Counted from the first letter of the stretch, positions 1 to 9,740 are shown. The stretch: DNA of 64,000 bases from Marinobacterium nitratireducens (GCF_014645375.1 NZ_BMLT01000006.1:333399-397398), one strand, 5' to 3'. The notes: generated by a model from the letters alone, not told the origin. Program-made: numbers and translations.

Positions 1-799
1 GCTGAAGGGCACCTGGGGCCAGCTGTCGATCATGCTGGGACTGGTGGCCGGTGCGCTGGTGGCGATGCTGTTCGGCCTGTTCCACTTCGACAACGTCTAT
101 CTGTTCCCGCTGTTCACGCTGCCGACGCTGCTGCCGTTCGGCATGCCGACCTTCGATCTCTTCGCCGCACTGCCGCTGATGATCTTCTGCATCATTTCGA
201 TGGTCGAGGCGACCGGCCAGACACTGGCCATAAGCGACGCCGTCGACAAGAAGCTGGCGCCGGAAACCGACGTGCCGCGCACCATTCGTGGCGACGCCGC
301 GATCTCGTTGCTGGGCGGCCTGTTCGGCACTTCGCTGATCATCACCAGCGGTGAAAACATCGGCGTGGTGCGTGCCACCGGTATCCGTTCCCGCTACGTG
401 ACCCTGGTCGCGGGCCTGCTGCTGATCCTGCTGGCGCTGGCCGCGCCCCTGGCGCGGGTGATCCACGGTGTGCCGGAAGCGGTGGTCGGCGGGACCGGCC
501 TCGTGGTGTTCGCCATTGTCGGCACCATGGGTATCGACATGCTGCGACGCGTCGATCTGCGCAACCACGCCAACATGTACATCGTCGCGGTAGCGCTGGC
601 GGTGGGTCTGCTGCCGATCCTGGTGCCGGGCGTCTACAGCCAGTTCCCCACCGGCATCGCGTCTCTGCTGGGCAACGGCGTCGCCATGGGCGCAACGACC
701 GCGGCTGTGATGAACGCGCTGTTCCACCATATGGGAAAAAAGTCTGCTGAGTCAGCGACTTGCGAAGCCGCAACAGGCGAGGCCGAGCCCTCGTCCTGA
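1..799 (+). CDS. NCS2-family nucleobase:cation symporter, C-terminal part
   Basis: The reading frame is open to the left edge (frame 2, from base 2), so the start lies outside the window. The visible roughly 265 residues are almost entirely hydrophobic helices. They include a conserved-looking stretch SGENIGVVRATGIRSR followed by further membrane helices, as in the uracil/xanthine (NCS2, SLC23-like) permeases. The protein would import a purine or pyrimidine base with a cation across the inner membrane. The next gene encodes a base-deaminase-like amidohydrolase, which supports a nucleobase substrate, but the exact base cannot be read from the sequence. A strong terminator follows the stop codon. 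Confidence 0.85.
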   Translation, partial: LKGTWGQLSIMLGLVAGALVAMLFGLFHFDNVYLFPLFTLPTLLPFGMPTFDLFAALPLMIFCIISMVEATGQTLAISDAVDKKLAPETDVPRTIRGDAAISLLGGLFGTSLIITSGENIGVVRATGIRSRYVTLVAGLLLILLALAAPLARVIHGVPEAVVGGTGLVVFAIVGTMGIDMLRRVDLRNHANMYIVAVALAVGLLPILVPGVYSQFPTGIASLLGNGVAMGATTAAVMNALFHHMGKKSAESATCEAATGEAEPSS

Positions 800-816
800 A
801 CCCGATCGCCACACTT

Positions 817-840
817 GGCCGGGGTAACCCGGCCTTTTTT
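817..840 (+). terminator. Rho-independent terminator after the permease
   Basis: A perfect 7-bp stem (GGCCGGG / CCCGGCC) with a GTAA loop is followed directly by six T residues. It ends the permease transcript just before the amidohydrolase leader. Confidence 0.9.
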
Positions 841-904
841 ACCCTGGTGCCGCCAAGCGGCCAGCCATTGCCAGTTTTTTCACTACATAACAACGGACAA
901 TATC

Positions 905-2323
905 ATGCATAAGCACCAGAACAGCGAGCCCTTCGAGGCCGACGACCTGATCCTCGCCCCGGAATGGATGCTGCTGCCGCAGGGACCCGTGCGGCAGCAG
1001 GCGCTGCGGGTGGCCGACGGTCGTTTCGCCGACGTCGGTTCACTGTGCGAGCTGCAGGCCCGCTATCCGGAACTCGAGGTCCGGCGTATCGAGAAGCAGT
1101 TGCTGATGCCAGGATTCGTCGATACCCATCACCACCTCAGCCAGACGTTCGGCAAGTCGCTGGTGTTCGGAGAACCGTCGGAGATTTTCCGCCGCGTCTG
1201 GGTGCCGATGGAGTCGGGCCTCGACGAGGAATTGCTGTACCTGACCACCAAGCTGGCGGCGCTGGAGTCGTTGCGCGGCGGCTTCACCACCGTCTGCGAC
1301 GCTGGCACCCGCGCCGAAACCGGGCTGAAAAGCATGGCTGTCGCGTGCGAGGAAGCGGGGCTGCGCACGGTGCTGGGGCTGGTCTGCAACGACCGCCGTG
1401 GCGACGAAGTGCTGGCGCCGGGGCCGATCCTGACTAAAGCCGAGCAGCACCTGGCCGACTGGGAAAGCAATCCGATGGTGAAGCCGTCACTGGCGATCCC
1501 GATACCCGAGATCGCCACCGACGACATGCTGCGGGCGGTGTCGGCGCTGTGCGCCGAGGCCGGCACGGTGTTCCAGACCCATGCCAACGAGCACCTGGTG
1601 GCGGTCGAGCGTTCGCTGGAGCGGTACGGTGTGCGGCCGGTGGAACACCTGCATCGTGCCGGTGCGCTGGGCCCCCAGGCGTTGCTGGCTCACGCCACGC
1701 TGCTGACGCCCGGGGAGATCGCCATGATTCGCGACAGCGATACGGCTGTGAGCTACAACCCCGTGGCGAGTGCCTGGAAGGGTAACGCCGTGGCCCAGGC
1801 CGAGCTGATGCGCACCTTCGGCGTGCGCCTGGGGCTCGGCACCGATGGCACCCGCAGTGACGCTTTCCGGCTGATGGACTTCGCCGAAGCGGCACAGCGC
1901 TTCGCCCACGGCCTGGCGGTCGGCGATTCCTCCTGTGGCGGCGGCTGGTCCTGGCTCGAGATGGCAACCCGGGAGGGAGCGCGGGTGCTTGGTCTCGAAA
2001 CCGGTGAAATCGCCGTCGGCAAGGCCGCCGACTTCCTGCTGGTCGATCTGCAGGTACCGGAAATGACGCCGTCCTGGGACCTTTCCTGGGAGCTGGTGCG
2101 CCTGGCCAACCGCGACCAGATCCAGGCCGTTTACGTTGGCGGCCGCCTGCGTCTGTGGCAGGGCTGGCCTGTGGACTGGGACGCCCGCGCGCTGATGCAG
2201 CAGGTCGACGAGCTGGCTCGCGCGGTGGTGGAGCGCGCGCCGATTCAGAAAATCCATCCCTTTTCGCAGGCGCACCGCGAAGCGCGGGGGCCAGACTCCG
2301 ACGCGTCGACGTCCGGGCACTGA
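905..2323 (+). CDS. Amidohydrolase of the cytosine/guanine/8-oxoguanine deaminase group
   Basis: A 472-aa metal-dependent amidohydrolase (TRZ/ATZ, COG0402-like). The metal-binding HxH motif is at His75/His77 in FVDTHHHLSQ, with further ligands in FQTHANEH, the HATLLTP segment and the GLGTDGTRSD segment. The C-terminal GEIAVGKAADFLLVD is typical of the composite beta-sandwich domain. The longer frame from 815 would run through the upstream terminator, so ATG 905 is preferred although its SD is weak. Location behind a nucleobase permease suggests deamination of an imported purine-, pterin- or pyrimidine-like base. I cannot choose between guanine, 8-oxoguanine or a pterin. Confidence 0.85.
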   Translation: MHKHQNSEPFEADDLILAPEWMLLPQGPVRQQALRVADGRFADVGSLCELQARYPELEVRRIEKQLLMPGFVDTHHHLSQTFGKSLVFGEPSEIFRRVWVPMESGLDEELLYLTTKLAALESLRGGFTTVCDAGTRAETGLKSMAVACEEAGLRTVLGLVCNDRRGDEVLAPGPILTKAEQHLADWESNPMVKPSLAIPIPEIATDDMLRAVSALCAEAGTVFQTHANEHLVAVERSLERYGVRPVEHLHRAGALGPQALLAHATLLTPGEIAMIRDSDTAVSYNPVASAWKGNAVAQAELMRTFGVRLGLGTDGTRSDAFRLMDFAEAAQRFAHGLAVGDSSCGGGWSWLEMATREGARVLGLETGEIAVGKAADFLLVDLQVPEMTPSWDLSWELVRLANRDQIQAVYVGGRLRLWQGWPVDWDARALMQQVDELARAVVERAPIQKIHPFSQAHREARGPDSDASTSGH

Positions 2324-2338
2324 TTACGGGAGCGACGC

Positions 2339-3049
2339 ATGACTCCGGAAACCTTGATCTGGACGGCGCTGGCCGTGGCTGCCGGCGCTTTCATCCAGGG
2401 CAGCACCGGCATGGGGTTCGCGCTGATCGTCGCGCCTGTGCTGGGGCTGCTGGAACCCTCGATGCTGCCGATCGGCCTGCTGGTACTGATGCTGCCGCTG
2501 AACGCCCACGTTGCCTGGCGCGAGCGCGCCGCGATCGACTTTCGCGGCGCGCGCTGGATCACCCTCGGCCGCATTGCCGGTACCTTTGGTGGCCTCTGGG
2601 TGCTGCTGGCGCTGCCGATGGACTACCTCAACGTGCTGATCGGCGTCTCGACCATCGCCGCCAGCCTTGCCAGCCTGCTGGCGCCGGCGTTCTCGCCCAA
2701 CCGGCGCGCCTACGTCTCTACCGGGGTCATCACCGGCATTACCGAGACCGCGACCGGCATCGGCGGGCCGCCGCTGGCGCTGGTCTACCAGCATATGCCG
2801 GTGCCGACGCTGCGCGCATCGGTGGCGCTCTGCTTTCTGATCGGCGAGCTGGTGTCACTGGCGGTGCTGGCACTGAGCGGCAAGCTGCAGACGGAGCAAC
2901 TGGAGCCGGTGCTGTGGATGCTGCCGGCGCTGCTGATCGGCATGCTGCTGAGCCACTGGATCCACCGTTCGATCAACGCCCGCTTCCTGCGCAATTTCGT
3001 GATCGTCTTCGCCATCGTCTCAGGCGCCTTCGTGCTGCTGAAGGGCTAG
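2339..3049 (+). CDS. TauE/SafE-family sulfite or organic-anion exporter
   Basis: A 236-aa membrane protein with about seven or eight hydrophobic helices and the duplicated glycine-rich TauE/SafE pattern (AGAFIQGSTGMGFALIVAP near the N terminus and TGVITGITETATGIGGPP in the second half). The family exports sulfite, sulfoacetate or similar anions. GGGAG lies 7 bases before ATG 2339, and the gene follows the amidohydrolase by 15 bp, so they are probably co-transcribed. The transported anion is unknown; association with a base deaminase is unusual for this family. Confidence 0.85.
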   Translation: MTPETLIWTALAVAAGAFIQGSTGMGFALIVAPVLGLLEPSMLPIGLLVLMLPLNAHVAWRERAAIDFRGARWITLGRIAGTFGGLWVLLALPMDYLNVLIGVSTIAASLASLLAPAFSPNRRAYVSTGVITGITETATGIGGPPLALVYQHMPVPTLRASVALCFLIGELVSLAVLALSGKLQTEQLEPVLWMLPALLIGMLLSHWIHRSINARFLRNFVIVFAIVSGAFVLLKG

Positions 3050-3108
3050 GCCCGCAGGGCCTGCCGGCAGTTCGGCGCCCTGCCTGCCTGTTCATCTGTG
3101 CCATGCTA

Positions 3109-3179
3109 AGGGAGCCTGCTGAAAATTCCTGTCTGCGCTGGAAGCCAGATATTCATTGGGACTTATTCGCAGGCTCCCT
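3109..3179. repeat. 11-bp inverted repeat with long loop
   Basis: AGGGAGCCTGC at 3109-3119 is the exact inverse of GCAGGCTCCCT at 3169-3179, with 49 bases between. It sits in the spacer before the esterase gene and could be a leader hairpin, an operator or the ends of a small decayed element. No poly-T follows. Confidence 0.5.
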
Positions 3180-3233
3180 GGATACGCCCGTAACGGCGTA
3201 CCTTCCCGTTTTGACGCTACGGGAGTGCCCCCC

Positions 3234-5237
3234 ATGAACAGTATTTTTCACTTCATTCCAGATCGACTGCTGGCCGGGCTGCTGGCGGTTGCGGGCCTGC
3301 TGCTGGCGGGTCCGGCCCCGGCGGCGCTGTCGGTATCGCCGATCTTCGGCGACGACATGGTGCTGCAACGCGATATGCCGCTGCCGGTATTCGGCACCGC
3401 GCGTCCCGGCGAGTCGGTCACGGTCAGGCTGGAATGGCCGGGTGGTGAAACCCGCTCGGCATCGTCGACGGCCGACAGTTCCGGCAACTGGCAGGTGTCG
3501 CTGGCGGCACTTCCAGCCATCGCCTCAACGGGCGAGCTGTCGGTCGAGACCAGCAGCGAGACGATCGGCTTCAGTGGCGTGCAGGCGGGCGAAGTCTGGC
3601 TGTGCAGCGGTCAGTCGAACATGGGGTATCCACTGCGCAACGCCAACGGCGGCGATGCGGCGATGGCGGCTGCGCCGGATCACAACCTGCGCCTGTTCCG
3701 CATGATCGCCGGCAACGGCCCGGCGGCGAGCGGCTGGCGGTTGCCAGATCCGGACAGTGCCGGCGACTTCTCCGCAGTGTGCTACTGGATGGGGCTGGAG
3801 CTGTCGCAATGGTTCGCGAGGACGGAGGCCGATGTGCCGATCGGGCTGATTCAGGCCACCCATGACGGTACCGCCATTTCCCACTGGCAGCATGATTTCG
3901 GCGGCGAGGCCGACGACTACGAGAAGATGGTGCAGTCGATCCAGCCGTTTCCGGTCAAGGGTGTGGCCTGGTACCAGGGCGAGAGCAATGGCGGCGATGC
4001 CGACTACGCGGTCAAGCTCGCCGCCATGATCGCTGAATGGCGCGTCGACTGGGGCCTGGCAAGTCTGCCGTTCGGCATTATCCAGCTGTCCGACCGCTCC
4101 GGCTGGAACTGGGCGCGCAACGGCCAGCTGCTGGTGTCCGATGCGGACGACAACGCCTTCCTGGTGGTGATCAAGGATCTGCCGGGCGGCGCCCTGCATC
4201 CGCCGGAGAAACGGCCGGTCGGGATTCGCGCCGCCATCGGCGCCCGCGGTCTGGTGTACGGCGAAGCCATCGAATACTCGGGCCCGGTACGCGATCCAGG
4301 CGTGAGCCACATCGAGGGAAGTCAGTTGGTGCTGGCGTGGACGCACCTGGGGGACGGGCTGTTCACCGACGACGGCCTCGATCCCGGTCCCTTCAGTGTG
4401 GCGGCGGCGACCGGCCGCTTCAAGCGTGCCCAGGCGGTGATCGATGGCGATACGGTGCGGGTCTGGAGCAACCAGGTATCGGAACCGCGGCGGGTACGCT
4501 ACGCCTACGACGGCACCGGGAACCTGTTCAACGCGGTGTCGGTCGCGACAGCCGGTGGCACGGAAGTGCTGGACCGGCTCAAGGCATCCGAATTCGAGAT
4601 CGAAGTGAGCGGGAGTGGCGATGACAGCACGCCGCCGGCCGCGCCGACCGGACTGGTCGCAAGTCCCGGGGATGGGCAGGTGCTGCTCGACTGGGACGAC
4701 AGTGCCGAAGCCGACCTGGCGGGCTACCGGCTGTACCGCAGCACTGTCAGCGGCGGGCCGTACGACCCGGTCAACGCCGGTCTGATCGCCGCCAGCACTT
4801 ACACGGACGGCGGTCGGAGCAACGGAGTTACCTACTGGTATGTGGCGACGGCGGAGGACCGTGCCGGCAACGAGTCGGGTGACTCCGGCGAAGCCTCGGC
4901 AACGCCGATCGGCGCGGGTGGTTGTACACCGGTCAGCATGAGCGTGACCTCGCAAGTGACCTGGAACGAGCCGGCAAGTCAGGGGCAGAAGACCGGTGTT
5001 GCCCAGGTGACGGTGGAGGACAATTGTGGCGATCCGGTGAACGGTGCGTCGGTCACCGGCCAGTTCAGCGGTAGCTTCAGCTGCGGTACCGTGGACGAAT
5101 ATTGTACGGCTGTTACGGAGCAGGGCGTGGCAACGCTGCGCAGTGCCGATACGGCCAAGGGCAAGGTCAGCGTCGGGTTTTGCGTCCGCGCTGTTGATAA
5201 AGAGGGTCTGACGTTCGTATCGACGGGGTGCGAGTAG
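3234..5237 (+). CDS. Secreted sialate O-acetylesterase-like SGNH hydrolase with a fibronectin type III domain
   Basis: A 667-aa exported protein. ATG 3234 (GGGAG 7 bases upstream) starts a signal peptide with an LLAGLLAVAGLLLAG core and an AxA-type cleavage site. The SGNH/SASA catalytic domain shows WLCSGQSNM (nucleophile Ser block), GVAWYQGESN (oxyanion block) and GGALHPPEKR, whose His probably completes the triad. From about residue 465 a fibronectin type III repeat follows (TPPAAPTGLVASPGDGQVLL start, YWYVATAEDRAGNES end). The last 100 residues are a small Cys-containing beta-rich module. It probably removes O-acetyl groups from sialic acid or other glycans outside the cell or in the periplasm. 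No sialic-acid catabolic genes lie nearby. Confidence 0.85.
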   Translation: MNSIFHFIPDRLLAGLLAVAGLLLAGPAPAALSVSPIFGDDMVLQRDMPLPVFGTARPGESVTVRLEWPGGETRSASSTADSSGNWQVSLAALPAIASTGELSVETSSETIGFSGVQAGEVWLCSGQSNMGYPLRNANGGDAAMAAAPDHNLRLFRMIAGNGPAASGWRLPDPDSAGDFSAVCYWMGLELSQWFARTEADVPIGLIQATHDGTAISHWQHDFGGEADDYEKMVQSIQPFPVKGVAWYQGESNGGDADYAVKLAAMIAEWRVDWGLASLPFGIIQLSDRSGWNWARNGQLLVSDADDNAFLVVIKDLPGGALHPPEKRPVGIRAAIGARGLVYGEAIEYSGPVRDPGVSHIEGSQLVLAWTHLGDGLFTDDGLDPGPFSVAAATGRFKRAQAVIDGDTVRVWSNQVSEPRRVRYAYDGTGNLFNAVSVATAGGTEVLDRLKASEFEIEVSGSGDDSTPPAAPTGLVASPGDGQVLLDWDDSAEADLAGYRLYRSTVSGGPYDPVNAGLIAASTYTDGGRSNGVTYWYVATAEDRAGNESGDSGEASATPIGAGGCTPVSMSVTSQVTWNEPASQGQKTGVAQVTVEDNCGDPVNGASVTGQFSGSFSCGTVDEYCTAVTEQGVATLRSADTAKGKVSVGFCVRAVDKEGLTFVSTGCE

Positions 5238-5345
5238 GTCGTGTTGTAGTAGCGGCGCCTTGCCACGAACAGGAATGACGGCTGCGGTTGTGCCGCACCG
5301 TGCGGGTAAACGGTTGGTGGCGGGAGTTTCGACTTTTCGTCTCGG

Positions 5346-6617
5346 TTACGGCTTTTCGTCAGCTCCCGTGTCGGGCATGAGCGGCTCGCCATCGGCGTCT
5401 AGGAGTTGATGATCGAACGCCGCCTGGAGACCGGTATCTTCCAGCACTTCCTCTTCGAACTCATGCTCGAGGTGGCGTGGGTACAGTGGCGACAGGATTG
5501 CCACCAGGATGCCGATCGCGGAGAACATGGCGAAGGTATCGGCGTAGCCGAATGCATTCACCAGCACGCCGACGACCGGGGAGCCGGCCGCCTGGCCGAG
5601 CGCGCAGGCCATGAAGGGCAGTACCGGCCCCATCGACAGCCGGCCCGGCAAAAGGCGGATGCCGGTCATCAGATAGAGCCCGGTCAGACTCATGTAGGCC
5701 AGGCCGAAGACCAGCGCGGAAAATGTCGCGAGCACCAGCTGACCGGGGCTGGCGGCGAGCAGCGCCAGGCTCGCGGACAGCATCATCAGCATCAGCGCGT
5801 GCGTGATCGGTGGGTTGTTGCGGTCGGCCAGATCGGCCACCACGGCGCCTCCGAGGCCGGCGATGCCAACCGCCAGCCACAGCCAGCCGGTTGCGCTGGG
5901 CGGCAGGGCGCCGAGGGTAGCCATCAGGTCGGGCGCGAAGATCCAGTACGCCGAAGCGACGAAGCCCATCACGAACGCAAACAGCGAAAGCCTGAAGAGG
6001 CGCGACCACTGCTGGGCGCTGATTGGAGCCGGCGGCGCTGCGTCCGTCGGCGTGATCCGGGACACCGAGGGGATAAAGTACCAGGCGGCAACCACCCCGA
6101 TGCCCGCCATCACGGCAAAAGACAGATACGCGAAACGCCAGGCGCCGGACAGGAACAGCACCGAGGGTACGGCAACGGCCACGCCAATGCTGGTACCCGC
6201 GTTCATGACTGCGCTTACGCGCCCGTGCAGCGAGCGATTCACCAGCGCCTGCATGGCGGCCGTGAGCGCCGGCATCATCAGTCCGGTACAGATGCCACAT
6301 GCGAATACGCCCGCGCCGAGCGTCAATGCATCAGAGGCCTGGCTGATCAGTGCCAGGCCGCCGACGCCAAACAGGCCGGACAGCACCGCCGCGTTGCGGG
6401 CACCGAGGTGATCGGCGGCGAATGGCGCGACCAGTGTGGACAGCAGGAAACTGATGAGCGGCAGTGCGCCGATAATGCCGATGAGGTAGGGCGTGAGCTC
6501 CAGCTCGGCGCGGATAGGCGGCACGAACAGCCCGAAAGCGAAGCGCGCAAGCCCGTAACTGATCGCGACCAGCGCTGCGCCGAACAGCGCAAATCCGGTG
6601 CTTGAAAGAGACTTCAT
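5346..6617 (-). CDS. YbfB/YjiJ-type MFS transporter
   Basis: A 423-aa major facilitator with about 12 hydrophobic segments. It opens with ALFGAALVAISYGLARFAFG, a signature of the YbfB/YjiJ (DUF1228) branch, and has the loop 2-3 motif ADHLGARNA. ATG 6617 is chosen because GGAGGCGGT lies immediately upstream; an in-frame extension to 6758 adds a charged, non-membrane leader and is probably not translated. The charged C-terminal tail (HEFEEEVLEDT) is cytoplasmic. The substrate is unknown. Confidence 0.85.
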   Translation of the reverse strand: MKSLSSTGFALFGAALVAISYGLARFAFGLFVPPIRAELELTPYLIGIIGALPLISFLLSTLVAPFAADHLGARNAAVLSGLFGVGGLALISQASDALTLGAGVFACGICTGLMMPALTAAMQALVNRSLHGRVSAVMNAGTSIGVAVAVPSVLFLSGAWRFAYLSFAVMAGIGVVAAWYFIPSVSRITPTDAAPPAPISAQQWSRLFRLSLFAFVMGFVASAYWIFAPDLMATLGALPPSATGWLWLAVGIAGLGGAVVADLADRNNPPITHALMLMMLSASLALLAASPGQLVLATFSALVFGLAYMSLTGLYLMTGIRLLPGRLSMGPVLPFMACALGQAAGSPVVGVLVNAFGYADTFAMFSAIGILVAILSPLYPRHLEHEFEEEVLEDTGLQAAFDHQLLDADGEPLMPDTGADEKP

Positions 6618-6879
6618 ACCGCCTCCGGCCGACAAGCTTCGATGATGTCGGTTTTCGGCCTCCGCTGAGTGATAACCGCCCATTGAAACCCGTATTCCTT
6701 TATAAACATGAAGCGCTCCCATGAACGGAGACGGACCCGAACGTTTTGACGAAGGCATACCCGATAATGCTTAAAGCGGTACAGCGATCTGGAGGGGAAA
6801 CAGGACCGGGTGCCACACCGGTAAAACAGTGTTCAAAGGCCTGCGGCGACCCTCAACAGCCGCAAACCGGGCCTCTTCA

Positions 6880-6898
6880 GCCTAGGAGGTCTCCTGGC
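6880..6898. other. GC-rich hairpin between methyltransferase and MFS genes
   Basis: AGGAG / CTCCT extended by GCC / GGC (one bulged T) forms a stem with a 2-base loop. It lies downstream of the methyltransferase stop on the minus strand. The spacer 6618-6939 also holds a GCGGC / GCCGC stem at about 6842-6863. There is no T-tract, so terminator function is uncertain. Confidence 0.4.
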
Positions 6899-6939
6899 GG
6901 GTTTCAAGCAAGGGGTGCGCAGGCGTGCCGGCATCGTCG

Positions 6940-7713
6940 TCAAAGCTTCCTGGCGATATAGAACGCATAGCCGTAGTAGGTCTTGTAGCGGTCGTACAGC
7001 CGGGCTTCGCGCTGTTGCTCCGCCACCAGGCCGGCGGCTGCCGGGTTATCGGCATGCTGTTGCAGAAACTTTTCCTGCACCGGTACCTGGGGTTTGTAGA
7101 AGTGATCGGTCCAGCAGTTTTCCGGCAGGATGAAGATGGCAACGGGCACATACCCGGCCTGCTGCAGCTGCCCGACCTTGTTGGCGATGGTATCGATCCC
7201 GGGGTAGGCCTCGTTCCAGAAGCGGTCGATCTCGTCCGGCCGGCTCTCGGTAAACCAGGACGCTTCCGACACCGCCAGATAGCCGCCCGGCCTGAGAAAG
7301 CGGCGCCACTCCCGGATACCCCGCTCGAAGCCGATGTTGTAGATGGCCCCCTCGGACCAGATCAGGTCCAGCTCTTCCTCGGCGAAGGGCAGCGCGTCCA
7401 TGGAACCGACGATGCCGCGAACGCGCTCGCTCAGGCCGGCTGCCTGGCTGTTGGCGTTGAAAATGCGGATGAAGTCGGGGAACAGGTCCAGGCCGGTGAC
7501 CGATCCCGGCGCATGCCCGGCCAGCACCCGCGTCTGCCCGCCGGTACCGCAGCCAAGATCGACGATGCGGGACTCCGTCGTCAGCCCCTCGATAAAGCTC
7601 AGCGCCCTGACGGTCACCTCGGGGCTGCCGGGCCCCTGCCGCTCCAGTGACGCGAAATATTCGCAGATCAGGCTGTAGTCGAAATCGTGAATGGAGTGGC
7701 TTTCGTTGCCCAT
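6940..7713 (-). CDS. Class I SAM-dependent methyltransferase
   Basis: A 257-aa protein with the SAM-binding motif [11 protein letters not shown] (residues 51-60), an acidic motif II (VTGLDLF), and a post-I region [26 protein letters not shown] resembling the UbiE/Methyltransf_11 branch. The start at 7713 gives the family's usual N terminus; a longer frame to 7815 has no supporting signal. The C-terminal half ([11 protein letters not shown]) probably caps the active site. The methyl acceptor cannot be predicted. Confidence 0.8.
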   Translation of the reverse strand: MGNESHSIHDFDYSLICEYFASLERQGPGSPEVTVRALSFIEGLTTESRIVDLGCGTGGQTRVLAGHAPGSVTGLDLFPDFIRIFNANSQAAGLSERVRGIVGSMDALPFAEEELDLIWSEGAIYNIGFERGIREWRRFLRPGGYLAVSEASWFTESRPDEIDRFWNEAYPGIDTIANKVGQLQQAGYVPVAIFILPENCWTDHFYKPQVPVQEKFLQQHADNPAAAGLVAEQQREARLYDRYKTYYGYAFYIARKL

Positions 7714-7830
7714 TGGAGTACCTGTTTGAGATTTCGGAGAGAGCTGCCAGGCTGTTGAAAATCTATCTGCGTGGCCGAATGCTGCGTTAAAAGCCGGTTT
7801 CAGGCAGGGTATCACACCCGGCGCAAATCG

Positions 7831-7905
7831 CAGGATGGGTGAAACGACGCCTGGTAGGGGGCATCCGTTTCTGGCTCGGCCCAGAGCGTCGTGGAACCCA
7901 TCCTG
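7831..7905. repeat. GATGGGT-type inverted repeat element
   Basis: A 20-bp arm starting CAGGATGGGT at 7831 is mirrored (17 of 20 bases) by the arm ending ACCCATCCTG at 7905. A second part (about 7920-8005) carries another GATGGGT and a CCGCC-N-GGCGG palindrome. The same family recurs at 9741, 18683, 25762, 31230 and 51080. It fills most of the 382-bp gap 7714-8095, where I see no gene. Confidence 0.75.
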
Positions 7906-8095
7906 TGCGCTCAGAACATCATGAGAGCGTCGGGCGCTGTTGATGGGTTTCCTGATAGTTGCTCCGGCAATATCAGGATTTCCGCCGTCCGTGGCGGTTA
8001 GGTCGTATCCAATGACCCCACAGACGATGAAGCGATACCCTCGGGAAACTGTCGCCGGAATATCTTAGCGCCGTCGCAACAAGTAGAATGGCCGG

Positions 8096-8812
8096 ATGAG
8101 CATACTATTCGAAGAAATCGACTCTCAGCCTTCCCCGATCGGCACTATCTCCTTAAGGCGCCGGCGGTTACCCGTTATGGGAGATCGGGATATCTATGAA
8201 GTGAAACTCGGGGACGAGTTCCTGATGTCCAGCTACTTTGTCGACGGCGAGGTCGCGCTTGCCGATTGCGGGCTCCGTGCATTGAGTGGCGACGGCCTGT
8301 CGGTCGTGGTTGGCGGACTTGGCCTTGGCTACACCGCAGCCGCTGTACTCGAGCATGACAAGGTCGGCGAACTGCTGGTGGTCGAGTACCTGCCGCCGGT
8401 GATCGGCTGGCACCAGCAGGAGAAGGTTCCGCTGGGCAAGATACTCAATGCCGATCAGCGCTGTCGCTACGTGCAGGGCGACTTCTTTGCACTCAGTGCC
8501 TGCGAAGCGGGTTTTGACCCCGATATGCCGGGCCGGAAGCTGGATGCAATTTTGCTCGATATCGATCACTCTCCCCGGGCATTGCTCAACGACGCCAGCA
8601 AACCCTTCTACAGCGAGGCCGGCCTTACGCGGTTGGCGAGTCACCTGGTTCCCGGTGGCGTGTTCGGCTTCTGGTCCAATGAGCCGCCGGATGCGCCCTT
8701 TACCGAGCTGCTGCGCAGGGTTTTCCCGTCCGTCGAGGTGCACGAGGTGGATTTCCATAACCCCTTCCAGGATCGCATGGCGACCAATACCGTTTATGTG
8801 GGGATGTTGTGA
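8096..8812 (+). CDS. Spermidine-synthase-like methyltransferase-fold protein
   Basis: A 238-aa protein of the spermidine synthase-like family. It has a glycine-rich nucleotide-binding loop VVVGGLGLGYTAAAVLE near residues 69-85, an acidic strand LLVVEYLPPVI, and DAILLDIDHSP, the segment that in polyamine synthases carries the catalytic Asp. Full aminopropyltransferase signatures are not obvious and no speD is nearby. It may be a divergent SAM or decarboxylated-SAM enzyme rather than a true spermidine synthase. The RIO-kinase gene follows 33 bp downstream and may share its transcript. Confidence 0.75.
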   Translation: MSILFEEIDSQPSPIGTISLRRRRLPVMGDRDIYEVKLGDEFLMSSYFVDGEVALADCGLRALSGDGLSVVVGGLGLGYTAAAVLEHDKVGELLVVEYLPPVIGWHQQEKVPLGKILNADQRCRYVQGDFFALSACEAGFDPDMPGRKLDAILLDIDHSPRALLNDASKPFYSEAGLTRLASHLVPGGVFGFWSNEPPDAPFTELLRRVFPSVEVHEVDFHNPFQDRMATNTVYVGML

Positions 8813-8845
8813 GCCCCGTTACCATGTCATTACCACAGGAGCGCC

Positions 8846-9709
8846 ATGAAAGCCCCTAAACGCCTTATTCCCCTGTTGGAGGAGGGCCTTATCGACGAGG
8901 TCCTGCGTCCGTTGATGAGTGGCAAGGAGGCTTCCGTCTACGTGGTGCGCTGCGGCGACGAGGTTCGCTGCGCGAAAGTCTACAAGGACGCTGAAAAACG
9001 CAGCTTCAAAAAAGCCGCCCAGTATCAGGAGGGGCGCAAAGTGCGTAACTCGCGCCGCGCCCGTGCCATGGAGAAAGGCTCGCGCTTTGGCCGCAACCAG
9101 ATCGAAGAGACCTGGCAGAATGCAGAAGTCGATGCGCTCTACCGGCTCGCCGCCAGCGGTGTACGGGTTCCCGAGCCCTACGGTTGTTTCGACGGCGTGC
9201 TGTTGATGGAACTCGTCACAGATGACGAAGGCCGTGTTGCCCCGCGTCTGAACGATGTCGCGATGTCAGCCGACCAGGCCCGCGAGGATCACCTGATGGT
9301 GATGGAGTACGTCAAGCGGATGCTGTGCGCGGGACTGGTTCATGGTGACCTCTCGGAATTCAACGTACTGGTGGATGACTACGGTCCGGTTATCATCGAC
9401 CTGCCCCAGGCGGTGGATGCGGCGGCCAACAACAATGCCCGCGCCATGCTCGAACGCGACGTCGACAACATGACGCGGTACTACGCCCAGTACGCGGAAG
9501 AGCTGCTGCAAACCCGCTACGCCGCCGAGATGTGGAACCTGTTCGAGGCGGGAGAGCTGTCGCACGAATCCGTACTGACCGGCAGGGTGGTCGAACCCGA
9601 ACAGGCCCCGGATGTCGATGCGGTCATGGCAGAGATCCAGCAGATCCTGCGCGACGAGGAGCAGCGGCGCGAGCGCTTAAAGGCTGAACTACAGGACGAG
9701 GCGGAATAA
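8846..9709 (+). CDS. RIO1-type serine protein kinase
   Basis: A 287-aa atypical kinase. GKEASVYVVRCGDEVRCAKV carries the phosphate loop and ATP-anchoring Lys44. The catalytic loop HGDLSEFN is at residues 166-173 and the metal-binding Asp185 is in VIIDLPQAVD. These are all hallmarks of RIO kinases, matching the PA4780-type proteins of pseudomonads. CAGGAGCGCC precedes ATG 8846. The charged C terminus (EIQQILRDEEQRRERLKAEL) looks coiled-coil. Bacterial RIO kinases are soluble and their substrates are poorly known. Confidence 0.9.
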   Translation: MKAPKRLIPLLEEGLIDEVLRPLMSGKEASVYVVRCGDEVRCAKVYKDAEKRSFKKAAQYQEGRKVRNSRRARAMEKGSRFGRNQIEETWQNAEVDALYRLAASGVRVPEPYGCFDGVLLMELVTDDEGRVAPRLNDVAMSADQAREDHLMVMEYVKRMLCAGLVHGDLSEFNVLVDDYGPVIIDLPQAVDAAANNNARAMLERDVDNMTRYYAQYAEELLQTRYAAEMWNLFEAGELSHESVLTGRVVEPEQAPDVDAVMAEIQQILRDEEQRRERLKAELQDEAE

Positions 9710-9740
9710 AGTCCGGACGAAAAACAGGCGAAAGAGCGCA

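Noticed and set aside
3156..3233. Longer start for the sialate esterase-like protein
   Set aside because: The extension would precede the signal peptide and overlap an inverted repeat; ATG 3234 has a good SD and begins the signal sequence.
6780..6900. Possible cobalamin-type riboswitch before the MFS gene
   Set aside because: GCCAGGAGACC and GGTGCC-like strings occur, but not in the required order or strand for any riboswitch class I know. Only ordinary hairpins remain.
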